DNA of 45,260 bases from an uncultured Bacillota bacterium (GCA_937951995.1 CALGAG010000244.1:1-45260), one strand, 5' to 3'; counted from the first letter of the stretch, positions 24,443-32,605 are shown. Notes: generated from the sequence alone by a model not told the origin. Numbers and translations: made by a program.

Positions 24443-25827
24443 AGATTATGGAAACTGCTTTAAGGGACGCTCACCAGTCACTTATTGCAACGAGAATGAG
24501 CACTGAGGATATGATCCCCATTGCAGAAAAGATGGACAAGGTTGGTTATCATGCATTGGAGGTATGGGGAGGCGCTACATTTGACTCATGCCTGAGATTT
24601 CTTAATGAAGACCCATGGGAAAGATTAAGGGTACTAAGAAAGGTATTCAAGAACACCAAGCTTCAGATGCTGCTGAGAGGACAAAATATCTTGGGCTACA
24701 AGCACTATCCTGATGATGTTGTGGAGGAGTTTGTAAAGAAAGCCATCGAGAATGGAATTGACATCGTAAGGATTTTTGATGCATTGAATGATTTAAGAAA
24801 CCTTGAAACCTCAATTAAGGCTGTCAATAAATACGGTGGACATGCGCAGGGTGCAATATCATATACAGTGAGCCCGGTTCACAACAATGAATACTATGTA
24901 AACCTGGCCAAGGACATGGTCGAAATGGGCTGTGATTCCATCTGTATCAAGGACATGTCGGGTATACTACTTCCATATGTGGCCTATGACCTGGTCAAGG
25001 ACCTTAAGTCAGCTGTTGATGTACCAATAGAGGTTCACTCACACTTTACAAGTGGTATAGCCAATCAGACCTACATGAAGGCAATTGAGGCTGGAGCCGA
25101 TATTGTGGATACTGCAATTTCACCACTTGGAAACGGCACAAGTCAGCCGGCCACAGAGCCAATGATAGCATCACTTCAGGGTACAGAATACTATCCTGAT
25201 ATAGATTTCGATGTGCTTCTTGAGGTATCGGAGTACTTCAAGGGTCTGAGGGACAAGTATTTGAAGGCTGGTCTTTTGGATGCAAAGGTCCTTAATGTCG
25301 ATGTCAATACACTTAAGTACCAGGTGCCAGGTGGAATGCTGTCAAACCTAGTATCCCAGCTTAAGGCACAGGGCAAGGAAGACCTTTATGATGAGGTATT
25401 GAAGGAGATCCCAAGGGTTAGGGAAGAGCTTGGATATCCGCCACTTGTGACCCCAATGAGCCAGATGGTTGGAACAACTGCACTTTTCAACGTCATTACC
25501 GGCGAAAGGTACAAGATGGTTCCAACAGAAACCAAGAACTACGTTAAGGGCCTTTATGGAAAATCCCCTGCACCAATCTCCGATGAAATTAGAAAGAAGA
25601 TAATTGGGGATGATGAGGTATTTGAAGGTAGACCGGCTGATATGCTTGAGCCACAGCTGGATAACTACAAAAAGGAAATAAAGGAATATATTGAGCAGGA
25701 TGAGGATGTGCTAAGCTATGCATTATTCCCTCAGGTTGCAGTTCCATTCTTCAAGCAGAGACTGGCGGCCAAATACAAGATTGAGACAGATCTGCTGGAT
25801 CAGGAAAACCAAACCCATCCTGTATAG
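24430..25827 (+). CDS. oadA: Oxaloacetate decarboxylase alpha / pyruvate carboxylase-type carboxyltransferase, without biotinyl domain
   Basis: The TIM-barrel carboxyltransferase domain shows ETALRDAHQSLIATRM (metal Asp), CIKDMSGILLPY (carbamylated Lys region) and VHSHFTSG (metal His). A conserved carboxylase domain follows (about 300-450). At 465 residues it lacks the C-terminal biotinyl domain with its MKM motif, so a separate biotin carrier must be encoded elsewhere. It may act in oxaloacetate decarboxylase, pyruvate carboxylase subunit B or transcarboxylase 5S; sequence alone does not decide. A strong terminator follows. Confidence 0.88.
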   Translation: MAKVKIMETALRDAHQSLIATRMSTEDMIPIAEKMDKVGYHALEVWGGATFDSCLRFLNEDPWERLRVLRKVFKNTKLQMLLRGQNILGYKHYPDDVVEEFVKKAIENGIDIVRIFDALNDLRNLETSIKAVNKYGGHAQGAISYTVSPVHNNEYYVNLAKDMVEMGCDSICIKDMSGILLPYVAYDLVKDLKSAVDVPIEVHSHFTSGIANQTYMKAIEAGADIVDTAISPLGNGTSQPATEPMIASLQGTEYYPDIDFDVLLEVSEYFKGLRDKYLKAGLLDAKVLNVDVNTLKYQVPGGMLSNLVSQLKAQGKEDLYDEVLKEIPRVREELGYPPLVTPMSQMVGTTALFNVITGERYKMVPTETKNYVKGLYGKSPAPISDEIRKKIIGDDEVFEGRPADMLEPQLDNYKKEIKEYIEQDEDVLSYALFPQVAVPFFKQRLAAKYKIETDLLDQENQTHPV

Positions 25828-25850
25828 TTTTAAAATCAATGGACTAGAAA

Positions 25851-25876
25851 AAGCAAGCCTCAGGGCTTGTTTTTTT
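25851..25876 (+). terminator. Intrinsic terminator after oadA
   Basis: CAAGCC (25854-25859) pairs with GGCTTG (25864-25869) around TCAG and is followed by seven T; the A-run upstream extends the stem in reverse. It separates the carboxyltransferase from the kor operon. Confidence 0.9.
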
Positions 25877-25992
25877 GCGGTAAAAATGGGGAATCAGTAT
25901 GGGAAAATCTTATTGACCAATGTCCATATATTCAATCGTTTGAAAGCAAACTTGCAAAAACCTTTCAAAGTGGGTAAATTATGAAATAAATC

Positions 25993-26021
25993 TTGCAAAA
26001 CCATATATACTTTGTTATTAT
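25993..26021 (+). promoter_or_regulatory. SigA-type promoter of the kor operon
   Basis: TTGCAA (25993-25998) and TATTAT (26016-26021) are 17 bp apart. The predicted start (near 26028) falls within the first of two 23-bp dyad elements, so a repressor bound there would block initiation. Confidence 0.7.
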
Positions 26022-26022
26022 T

Positions 26023-26045
26023 TAGGTAAGAAATCAAGTTGCCTA
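26023..26045 (+). promoter_or_regulatory. Operator-like dyad element, copy 1
   Basis: TAGGT and GCCTA flank a 13-nt centre. It begins one base after the -10 of the kor promoter. It matches copy 2 at 19 of 23 positions, including TCAAGTT in the centre. It could be a repressor site or, as RNA, a small hairpin (AGGUAA with UUGCCU). Confidence 0.5.
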
Positions 26046-26057
26046 TTTGATAATATT

Positions 26058-26080
26058 TAGGTGAGTAGTCAAGTTACCTA
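26058..26080 (+). promoter_or_regulatory. Operator-like dyad element, copy 2
   Basis: TAGGT and ACCTA form perfect inverted arms around 13 nt. It starts 35 bp after copy 1 and ends next to the korD ribosome site (TAGGAGGG at 26081-26088). The same left flank, TATT, precedes both copies. Confidence 0.5.
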
Positions 26081-26094
26081 TAGGAGGGAAAACG

Positions 26095-26295
26095 ATGCCA
26101 GAAAAGAAAGAAAAGATTGTTACCGTTGAGAAGGAATGGTGCAAGGGCTGTGGCATTTGCGTAGCATACTGTCCAAAGAGCGTTCTTGCTTTACAGGATG
26201 GCAAGGTGGAGATTGTTGATCTTGAAGCTTGCATAAAATGTGGTCAATGTGAATTGCGTTGTCCTGATTATGCGATTTACTTAAGGGAGGTATAA
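26095..26295 (+). CDS. korD: 2-oxoacid:ferredoxin oxidoreductase, delta (2x[4Fe-4S] ferredoxin) subunit
   Basis: This 66-residue ferredoxin has two complete CxxCxxCxxxC sets: C16-C19-C22-C26 and C46-C49-C52-C56. It passes electrons from the TPP site to free ferredoxin. It is the first gene of the operon, with GGAGGG before ATG 26095, and lies 2 nt before korA. Confidence 0.95.
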   Translation: MPEKKEKIVTVEKEWCKGCGICVAYCPKSVLALQDGKVEIVDLEACIKCGQCELRCPDYAIYLREV

Positions 26296-26297
26296 AG

Positions 26298-27434
26298 ATG
26301 ACTGTAAAATTAATGCAGGGAAATGAAGCCTGCGTCGCCGGAGCACTTAAGGCGGGAATGAAGTTCTATGCTGGTTATCCCATTACACCTTCAACTGAAA
26401 TAGCTGAGATTTCAGCTGAGGAGTTGCCTAAGGTTGGAGGAAAGTTCATACAGATGGAAGATGAAATCGGTGGAATTGCAGCGGCTTTGGGAGGTTCACT
26501 TTCCGGGCTCAAGTCAATGACTGCCACATCAGGCCCAGGTTTCAGCCTTAAGCAGGAGAACATAGGCTATGGAATCATTACAGAAACCCCATGTGTTATT
26601 GTTAACGTTCAGAGAAGCGGACCAAGTACCGGACTTCCTACATCACCTGCACAAGGGGATATCATGCAGGCCCGTTGGGGAACTCACGGTGACCACTCAA
26701 TAATTGCATTATATCCATCCTCAGTAAAAGAAATATACTACACAACCATTAGAGCCTTCAATCTGGCAGAAAAATATAGAACACCTGTAATACTGTTACT
26801 GGATGAAATAATTGGTCACATGAGGGAGAAAATAGAGATTCCTGAAAATGATGATGTTGAAATAATCGACAGGAAAAAGCCCACTTGTGATCCGTCAGAA
26901 TACAAGGCATTCAAGGTAAAGGAAGGTGACATAGTTCCGGAAATGGCTGCTTTCGGTCAGGGCTACAGGTACCATGTAACTGGACTTGTTCACGATGAGA
27001 CAGGATTCCCATCAGGTAATGAACTGGTTGCAGACAAACTACTTAACAGACTGATAGATAAGATTGAAGACAACAAGGACGATATTGTAACCTATGAGGA
27101 ATACATGCTTGATGATGCTGAAATAGCAATTGTTTCATTTGGATCCATTGCCAGGTCATCAAAAACAGCTGTGGATACACTTAGGAGTCAGGGCTACAAG
27201 GTAGGAATGTTCAGACCAATTACCATCTGGCCTTCACCGGAAGAACAGCTACTGGAGCTTGGCAAGAAGATGAAGAAAATCTATGTGGTTGAACTGAATG
27301 CTGGCCAGTACTTCCTGGAGGTTGACAGGATTGCAGGGAAACATACAGAGGTTGGCAAGTACGGCAAAATCAATGGAGATATAATCACTCCTGAGGAAAT
27401 AGTAGCAGTTGTGAAGGAGGATCAAAATGCCTAG
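26298..27434 (+). CDS. korA: 2-oxoacid (likely 2-oxoglutarate):ferredoxin oxidoreductase subunit alpha
   Basis: The pyrimidine-binding-type domain starts MQGNEACVAGALKAGMKFYAGYPITPSTEI, with EDEIGGIAAALGGSLSG and TATSGPGFSL as further family motifs. A transketolase C-terminal-like domain (AEIAIVSFGSIARSS) follows. Length (378) and separate alpha/beta/gamma/delta genes match the four-subunit KOR/VOR class. With CoA it oxidatively decarboxylates a 2-oxoacid to acyl-CoA, CO2 and reduced ferredoxin. Substrate choice between 2-oxoglutarate and branched-chain oxoacids is inference. It overlaps korB by 8 nt. Confidence 0.93.
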   Translation: MTVKLMQGNEACVAGALKAGMKFYAGYPITPSTEIAEISAEELPKVGGKFIQMEDEIGGIAAALGGSLSGLKSMTATSGPGFSLKQENIGYGIITETPCVIVNVQRSGPSTGLPTSPAQGDIMQARWGTHGDHSIIALYPSSVKEIYYTTIRAFNLAEKYRTPVILLLDEIIGHMREKIEIPENDDVEIIDRKKPTCDPSEYKAFKVKEGDIVPEMAAFGQGYRYHVTGLVHDETGFPSGNELVADKLLNRLIDKIEDNKDDIVTYEEYMLDDAEIAIVSFGSIARSSKTAVDTLRSQGYKVGMFRPITIWPSPEEQLLELGKKMKKIYVVELNAGQYFLEVDRIAGKHTEVGKYGKINGDIITPEEIVAVVKEDQNA

Positions 27435-28248
27435 TGAAATAGTAAAAAATTATTTTAGAACCCAGAATTTACCTCATATTTGGTGTCCTGGCTGCGGAAA
27501 TGGTATTGTTACTAGGGCATTGGTTAAGGCTGTTGATGCACTTGGTCTTGACAAGGATAAGGTTTGCGTAGTTTCAGGCATAGGCTGTTCATCAAGAGCA
27601 CCAGGCTATTTGGACTTCAACACACTCCATACCACACATGGTAGGGCTTTGGCATTTGCAACTGGAGTTAAAATGGCAAATCCGGAGTTGAAGGTGATCG
27701 TGGTCACAGGAGACGGTGACTCATCTGCAATCGGAGGAAACCACCTGATTCATGCCTGCAGAAGGAACATCGACATTACAACAATCGTATTCAACAACAA
27801 CACATACGGAATGACCGGAGGACAGTTCTCACCTACAACACCAACAGGCGACAAGGGTACAACTGCACCTTATGGAAGCATTGACCCGAACTTTGACCTG
27901 TGCAATCTTGCCACTGCGGCTGGAGCCACATATGTTGCAAGAGGAACTGTGTTTGCAGCAAACCAGCTTGAGAAGAACATAATTGCAGGAATCCAGAACA
28001 AGGGATTCTCATTTATTGAAGCCATGTCAACCTGTCCAACCTACTACGGAAGAAAGAACAGAAAGGGTAGTGCGGTTGATATGACAACATACCTGAAGGA
28101 AAGTGCCATCAACAAGGTTGCTTGGGATAAGTTGCCTGATGAGAAGAAGGAAGGCAAGTTTGTCATCGGGGAGCTTCATAGCATAGAAAGACCAGAGTAC
28201 ACAGAAGAGTACGATAAACTGATTGCATCCGTAAGGAAGGAGGGCTAA
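27427..28248 (+). CDS. korB: 2-oxoacid (likely 2-oxoglutarate):ferredoxin oxidoreductase subunit beta
   Basis: This is the TPP-binding subunit: WCPGCGNGI (C20, C23), GDGDSSAIGGNHLIHA (about 95-110) and VFNNNTYGMTGGQ (about 121-133) make the TPP/Mg site. Length is 273. AAGGAGG at 27415-27421 precedes ATG 27427. It is followed by korC after one base. Confidence 0.94.
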   Translation: MPSEIVKNYFRTQNLPHIWCPGCGNGIVTRALVKAVDALGLDKDKVCVVSGIGCSSRAPGYLDFNTLHTTHGRALAFATGVKMANPELKVIVVTGDGDSSAIGGNHLIHACRRNIDITTIVFNNNTYGMTGGQFSPTTPTGDKGTTAPYGSIDPNFDLCNLATAAGATYVARGTVFAANQLEKNIIAGIQNKGFSFIEAMSTCPTYYGRKNRKGSAVDMTTYLKESAINKVAWDKLPDEKKEGKFVIGELHSIERPEYTEEYDKLIASVRKEG

Positions 28249-28249
28249 T

Positions 28250-28777
28250 ATGAAACGTTGGGAATTGAGATTTTCAGGATCTGGAGGACAGGGACTGATA
28301 ACTGGGGGAATTATTCTTGCTGAAGCTGCCATACTGGATGGTAAAAATGCCCTTCAATCACAGTCATACGGACCTGAGGCAAGGGGTGGAGCCAGTAAGG
28401 CTGAAGTAATTATCAGTGAGGAAGAGATATCATTTCCAAAGGTTGAACATTGTGACCTTTTGCTATCATTGACACAGCTGTCCTGTGACAAGTATCTTGA
28501 CTCTCTTAAATCAGGTGGAATACTTGTAATAGATGACTCCGTTGAAAGTCCGGACAGGGATGACATTAAAATATACAGGATTCCAATACTATCAACTGCT
28601 TCTGAAAAGCTGGGAAAGCCAATGGTAGCCAATATTGTTGCCCTTGGTGCAATCCACAGCATAACAGGGATAGTTTCAAGGGAATCGCTTCAAAATGCCG
28701 TTCTCTCAAGGGTTCCCAAGGGAACTGAAGAGCTGAACAAGACAGCCCTTAAAGAGGGATACGAATTAGTCAAGTAG
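28250..28777 (+). CDS. korC: 2-oxoacid (likely 2-oxoglutarate):ferredoxin oxidoreductase subunit gamma
   Basis: The gamma domain has FSGSGGQGLITGGIILAEAA at the N-terminus and SQSYGPEARGGASKAEVII (about 36-54), which contact CoA and the alpha/beta interface in this enzyme class. Length is 175. AAGGAGG precedes ATG 28250. Together with korDAB it makes a complete oxidoreductase. Confidence 0.94.
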   Translation: MKRWELRFSGSGGQGLITGGIILAEAAILDGKNALQSQSYGPEARGGASKAEVIISEEEISFPKVEHCDLLLSLTQLSCDKYLDSLKSGGILVIDDSVESPDRDDIKIYRIPILSTASEKLGKPMVANIVALGAIHSITGIVSRESLQNAVLSRVPKGTEELNKTALKEGYELVK

Positions 28778-28792
28778 AGAGGTTGTTGCCCA

Positions 28793-29659
28793 ATGGTACC
28801 GAGTCAGAATGTAATAAAGAATATCCAGGACAATTACTCAAAGCTGAGCAAGGGTCAGAAAATCATAGCCGAGTACATGATAAACCAGTACGACAAGGCT
28901 GCCTTCATGACTGCTGCAAGTTTGGGTAAAAACCTGAATATCAGTGAGTCAACAGTTGTTAGGTTTGCCAACGCCCTTGGGTATTCTGGCTACAAGGAAT
29001 TGCAGAGGGAGCTTCAGGAACTAATAAGAAACAAGCTGACAACTGTTCAGAGACTGAACCTTTCAGAAAATTACTCAAAAAACGAACATACAATTGCCAA
29101 GGTTATGGAAAAGGATGTTGAAAACCTTAGAAAAACCTTATCGGAGGTAGATTTCGACAAATTCTACACCGCTGTTGAAATGACAACCAAGGCAAGGAAC
29201 ATATATATCATGGGCTTGAGAAGTTCTTCGTTTCTTTCTGGATACATGGCCTTCTACATGAATTTCATATTCGATAATGTTAAGCTGGTACAGCCAGGAG
29301 CAAATGACATCTTCGAGCAGCTTGCAAAGGCATCAGATGAGGATGTCATCATATGTCTCACATACCCAAGATATTCCAAAAGGACCTTGGAGGCCCTTGA
29401 ATATTCAAAGAACAAGGGTTGCAGGATAGTCAGCTTCACAGACAGCCTCATATCGCCAGCAGCTGACAAGTCTGACATAACCATCATTGCCAGAAGTGAC
29501 ATGTTGTCATTTGTTGATTCACTTGTGGCACCAATGAGCCTGATCAATGCCTTTATAATAGCTGTTGGAAGTGAGAAGAAGGAGGACATCACTCCCTACT
29601 TTGAAGAGCTTGAGAAGGTTTGGAAAAAATATAGCATCTACGATGAAAACAGCATGTAG
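28793..29659 (+). CDS. MurR/RpiR family transcriptional regulator
   Basis: The N-terminal HTH_6 domain (LSKGQKIIAEYMINQYDKAA, then ISESTVVRFANALGYSGYKE) is followed by a SIS domain (about residues 125-265) of the type that binds phosphosugars. Length is 288. It starts 15 nt after korC and ends at a strong terminator, so it is probably cotranscribed with kor. That raises the possibility that it senses a metabolite and acts on the kor promoter. The effector is not known. Confidence 0.9.
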   Translation: MVPSQNVIKNIQDNYSKLSKGQKIIAEYMINQYDKAAFMTAASLGKNLNISESTVVRFANALGYSGYKELQRELQELIRNKLTTVQRLNLSENYSKNEHTIAKVMEKDVENLRKTLSEVDFDKFYTAVEMTTKARNIYIMGLRSSSFLSGYMAFYMNFIFDNVKLVQPGANDIFEQLAKASDEDVIICLTYPRYSKRTLEALEYSKNKGCRIVSFTDSLISPAADKSDITIIARSDMLSFVDSLVAPMSLINAFIIAVGSEKKEDITPYFEELEKVWKKYSIYDENSM

Positions 29660-29684
29660 GACACAAAAAAATAAATGCAAGTTC

Positions 29685-29715
29685 AATCCGTTGTGGTAAA
29701 ACGCAACGGATTTTT
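29685..29715 (+). terminator. Intrinsic terminator ending the kor operon
   Basis: AATCCGTTG (29685-29693) pairs perfectly with CAACGGATT (29704-29712) around a 10-nt loop, followed by TTT and a T-rich stretch. Confidence 0.82.
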
Positions 29716-29757
29716 CTATGTAATATATAGGTGGAGGAAAACATATCATAGTAAATA

Positions 29758-29800
29758 TTATCATAAATGATAAGAAAATGTATTGGATTTGTGTTATTAT
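29758..29800 (+). promoter_or_regulatory. Dyad plus possible extended -10 before the flavoprotein gene
   Basis: TTATCAT and ATGATAA (29758-29773) are perfect arms separated by AA. An extended -10 of the form TGTTATTAT lies at 29792-29800, 19 bp further on, with no convincing -35. The dyad is in a typical operator position. AAGGAGAGG at 29819-29827 is the ribosome site for the next gene. Confidence 0.35.
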
Positions 29801-29832
29801 TCTTATAGAGAGCAGATTAAGGAGAGGATTTA

Positions 29833-31053
29833 ATGAAATTGAAAATTGGAGTCATAGGTGGTGGACCTTCTGGAATAATGGCAGCAGGAGCAGCCGCTGA
29901 AAAGGGACATGACGTTGTCCTGTTTGAAAAGAACAATCAGCTGGGAAAGAAACTATTCATAACTGGCAAGGGAAGATGTAACATTACAAATGCAGCACCC
30001 ATCGATGAATTTTTTGACAATATTGTAACAAATAAAAATTTCCTATACAGCAGTTTGTATACCTTCGATAATAACGCGATTATTGAGCTCTTGAGCAAAT
30101 ACGGTTTGACCACAAAGGTGGAAAGAGGAAACAGGGTATTCCCTGAAAGTGATAAATCCAGCGATGTGATCAAGGCCTTCAAGAGGTACCTGGACCGTAA
30201 CGGCGTTGATATTAGGCTAAACTCAGATGTTTCCCACATTAAATACGATGGTGAGATTTTCACGGTCTTCATCAGGGACAGGGAGGAATATAAGTGTGAC
30301 AAGCTTATTATAACAACCGGGGGCAAGAGCTATCCGGCCACCGGGTCAACAGGTGATGGTTATCTGTTCGCCAAGTCATTGGGCCATACTGTAACTGATT
30401 TAAGACCAAGTCTCGTTCCCATCGAGCTTAATGATGAATGGGTCAAGGACCTTATGGGCTTATCCTTAAGGAATGTTACTTTGACGGCATACAAGGGGAA
30501 AAAGCAAGTACACAGTGAGTTTGGAGAAATGGTTTTTACCCACTATGGAATATCAGGACCAATTGTCCTGTCCATGAGTAACTATGTAAATAGCATTAAA
30601 TCGAACATGAGCCTTACCCTGGACCTTAAGCCTGCACTGGATGAAGAGAAACTGGATGCAAGAATTGTCCGGGACTTTGCCCTGTTCAGCAACAAGCACT
30701 TGAAGAATGCATTAAATGAACTCTTGCCTCAAAGGCTTATACCTTGGGTTATAGAAGCATCTGGAATATATCCTGAGAAGGTTGTTCACCAGATTACAAA
30801 GGAGGAAAGGGAAAAACTTGTTAGGGCACTGAAGAATTTTCCTATGCATTTTAAAGGCTTTAGACCCATTGAGGAAGGGATTGTGACTTCAGGTGGAATA
30901 AATGTAAAAGAGATAAATCCATCTACAATGGAGTCTAAAATCATACCGGGATTATACTTTGCAGGTGAAATTATTGATATAGATGCACTCACTGGGGGAT
31001 ATAATCTTCAAATAGCCTATTCAACCGGATATTTGGCTGGAATAAATGTATAA
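29833..31053 (+). CDS. BaiN/HI0933-family FAD-dependent oxidoreductase
   Basis: The Rossmann motif GVIGGGPSGIMAAGAAAEKG is followed by an acidic FEK, then GKKLFITGKGRCNITNA, which is characteristic of the HI0933 family. The C-terminus GLYFAGEIIDIDALTGGYNLQIAYSTG closes the FAD site. Length (406) is usual. Members include the bile-acid enzyme BaiN, but most have no known substrate, so a specific function is not claimed. In Clostridia the gene commonly precedes cmk, as here. Confidence 0.9.
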   Translation: MKLKIGVIGGGPSGIMAAGAAAEKGHDVVLFEKNNQLGKKLFITGKGRCNITNAAPIDEFFDNIVTNKNFLYSSLYTFDNNAIIELLSKYGLTTKVERGNRVFPESDKSSDVIKAFKRYLDRNGVDIRLNSDVSHIKYDGEIFTVFIRDREEYKCDKLIITTGGKSYPATGSTGDGYLFAKSLGHTVTDLRPSLVPIELNDEWVKDLMGLSLRNVTLTAYKGKKQVHSEFGEMVFTHYGISGPIVLSMSNYVNSIKSNMSLTLDLKPALDEEKLDARIVRDFALFSNKHLKNALNELLPQRLIPWVIEASGIYPEKVVHQITKEEREKLVRALKNFPMHFKGFRPIEEGIVTSGGINVKEINPSTMESKIIPGLYFAGEIIDIDALTGGYNLQIAYSTGYLAGINV

Positions 31054-31058
31054 ATTGC

Positions 31059-31087
31059 TTGTTTAAGTTGCCCGTTTATTATATAAT
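31059..31087 (+). promoter_or_regulatory. SigA-type promoter upstream of the cmk leader
   Basis: TTGTTT (31059-31064) and TATAAT (31082-31087) are 17 bp apart, six bases after the flavoprotein stop. The predicted start near 31094 leaves a ~265-nt untranslated segment before cmk. Confidence 0.7.
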
Positions 31088-31093
31088 TGTATA

Positions 31094-31345
31094 GGAGAGT
31101 TTGTGGGAATGTAGTATTATACGAGGGCTATTACTGTAGATATGAATCCATTTCTGTTTGTGATGGATCAAGAGGAAGATTGAAGACGGAAACCATCTAA
31201 AATAGATAAGGTTATCAGCATGATTTTTTCTGCTACAATACATCCGGACGAGCCTACTTTTGAAATTGATTTCGGAAGATGTCAATAGTCTTGGGCCTGA
31301 TACACTACTGAATGCAAACCACCAATGGGTGGTTATTCTTTTTTT
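31094..31345 (+). ncRNA. Candidate structured leader or small RNA upstream of cmk (class unknown)
   Basis: This ~250-nt stretch lies between a good promoter and a terminator-like hairpin and holds no convincing gene. Its ends can pair: GTTTG near 31099 with CAAAC at 31315-31319, GTAGT near 31111 with ACTAC near 31304, and CTATT near 31128 with AATAG near 31284. That gives an interrupted rod. An internal hairpin pairs ATCCAT with ATGGAT around 31146-31168. A rod with closed ends recalls 6S RNA, but I see no decisive signature. It could equally be a cis-acting leader. No known riboswitch, T-box or SRP RNA motif was recognised. Confidence 0.4.
31317..31345 (+). terminator. Terminator or attenuator just upstream of cmk
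   Basis: AACCACC (31317-31323) pairs with GGTGGTT (31328-31334) around AATG, followed by ATTC and seven T. It ends one base before the cmk ribosome site (CGGAGGG), a position suited to attenuation or to ending a separate small RNA. Confidence 0.7.
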
Positions 31346-31358
31346 CGGAGGGCAGATT

Positions 31359-32021
31359 ATGAGTGAAAATTGTTCAATTGCAATAGATGGACCTGCTGGT
31401 GCCGGCAAAAGCACAGTAGCCAGGATTGTAGCAAACAAATTGAGTTTTGAATATATTGATACAGGAGCCATGTACAGGGCATATACCCTGAAGGTGCTGC
31501 AAAACAATCTCGATCCAAAGAATCAGGATGAGGTAAATTCTCTTCTTGATTCCACTGATATAAGTTTTTCCAATAATCATATTTATCTTGATGACAAGCT
31601 GGTGGATGATGAAATCAGGGATAAGAGCATTAGTGATAATGTCTCCTACATTGCAAGCAGCAAGGATGTAAGAGAGAGGATGGTTTCACTACAGCAGGAA
31701 ATGGCATCAAGAAAGTCAGTGGTAATGGATGGCCGGGACATAACAACTGTGGTTTTGCCTAATGCAGACTACAAATTTTTCGTCACGGCTTCGGTTGAGG
31801 AAAGAGGTAGAAGGAGATATCTGGAATTGGTAGACAAAGGCCTTCAAAATATCACCTTGGATGGAATCATTGATGATATCAGAAGGCGTGATGAGATTGA
31901 CAGCACCAGAGAAGAGTCACCTTTAACCAGGACAGAGGATTCAATCCTTGTTGACACAACCGACCTCAGCATTGAGGAAACTGTTGACCTGATTATCAAC
32001 CTTGTAAAGGGGGGAAAATAG
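31359..32021 (+). CDS. cmk: Cytidylate kinase
   Basis: The enzyme phosphorylates CMP/dCMP with ATP. Walker A is GPAGAGKS (residues 11-18), followed by YIDTGAMYRA (CMP site) and VMDGRDITTVVLPNADYKFFVTAS. Length is 220. CGGAGGG at 31346-31352 fixes ATG 31359; an earlier in-frame codon would begin inside the structured leader. It is followed by plsC and ispH::S1, the usual clostridial order. Confidence 0.96.
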   Translation: MSENCSIAIDGPAGAGKSTVARIVANKLSFEYIDTGAMYRAYTLKVLQNNLDPKNQDEVNSLLDSTDISFSNNHIYLDDKLVDDEIRDKSISDNVSYIASSKDVRERMVSLQQEMASRKSVVMDGRDITTVVLPNADYKFFVTASVEERGRRRYLELVDKGLQNITLDGIIDDIRRRDEIDSTREESPLTRTEDSILVDTTDLSIEETVDLIINLVKGGK

Positions 32022-32023
32022 GA

Positions 32024-32602
32024 TTGTTTTATTCATTGGTAAAGGCTATAGCCTTTGTTGTCTTCAACATTGTATTCAGAATCAAGGTTGAAGGTAAGCA
32101 AAACATCCCAGGTGACGGCAGAATTGTCCTATGTTCAAATCACAAGAGCAATTGGGATCCATTGATTCTAGCTGCCATGTTTCCAAGGAAGATATCCTGG
32201 ATGGGAAAAAAGGAACTCTTCGAAAACAAATTTCTTAAGGTAGTCCTCAATTGGTTGGGTGTATTTCCTGTAGATCGCCAGGTGGCTGACTTGTCAGCTG
32301 TTAAGACAGCCTTAAGAATTTTAAAATCAGAAAAGGTTCTGGGTATTTTCCCCGAAGGAACGAGGGTTACCGAGTACAATCCTGAGAATGCAAAGGCAGG
32401 TGTGGCTTTACTGGCAATGAAATCACAGGCACCCGTTTTGCCGGTTTATATCGAAGGTAGTTACAAGCTGTTCAGCAGGCTTGAAATTGTCATTGGGGAA
32501 CCTATGGAATATCATAAGAAGTATACAGGCAGGTTGGGCAACGAAGAATACAGCAAAATAAGCCAGGAAATACTGGCAAAGATATACAAGTTGGGAGGCT
32601 AA
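32024..32602 (+). CDS. plsC: 1-acyl-sn-glycerol-3-phosphate acyltransferase
   Basis: This membrane-associated enzyme makes phosphatidic acid. It has the HX4D catalytic motif in SNHKSNWDP (H40, D45), a VFPVDRQ segment and the FPEGTR motif near residue 107. An N-terminal hydrophobic segment anchors it. Length is 192. Translation probably starts at TTG 32024, 2 nt after the cmk stop, with GGGGGG upstream. Confidence 0.92.
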   Translation: MFYSLVKAIAFVVFNIVFRIKVEGKQNIPGDGRIVLCSNHKSNWDPLILAAMFPRKISWMGKKELFENKFLKVVLNWLGVFPVDRQVADLSAVKTALRILKSEKVLGIFPEGTRVTEYNPENAKAGVALLAMKSQAPVLPVYIEGSYKLFSRLEIVIGEPMEYHKKYTGRLGNEEYSKISQEILAKIYKLGG

Positions 32603-32605
32603 GAG

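Noticed and set aside
31141..31184. Short reading frame (about 13 codons) in the cmk leader as a leader peptide
   Set aside because: It has no ribosome-binding site and no diagnostic amino-acid run; it is probably chance.
31079..31507. Minus-strand 142-residue open frame over the cmk leader
   Set aside because: It is antisense to the P-loop region of cmk, lacks a recognisable family and has no ribosome site; it is treated as a shadow frame.
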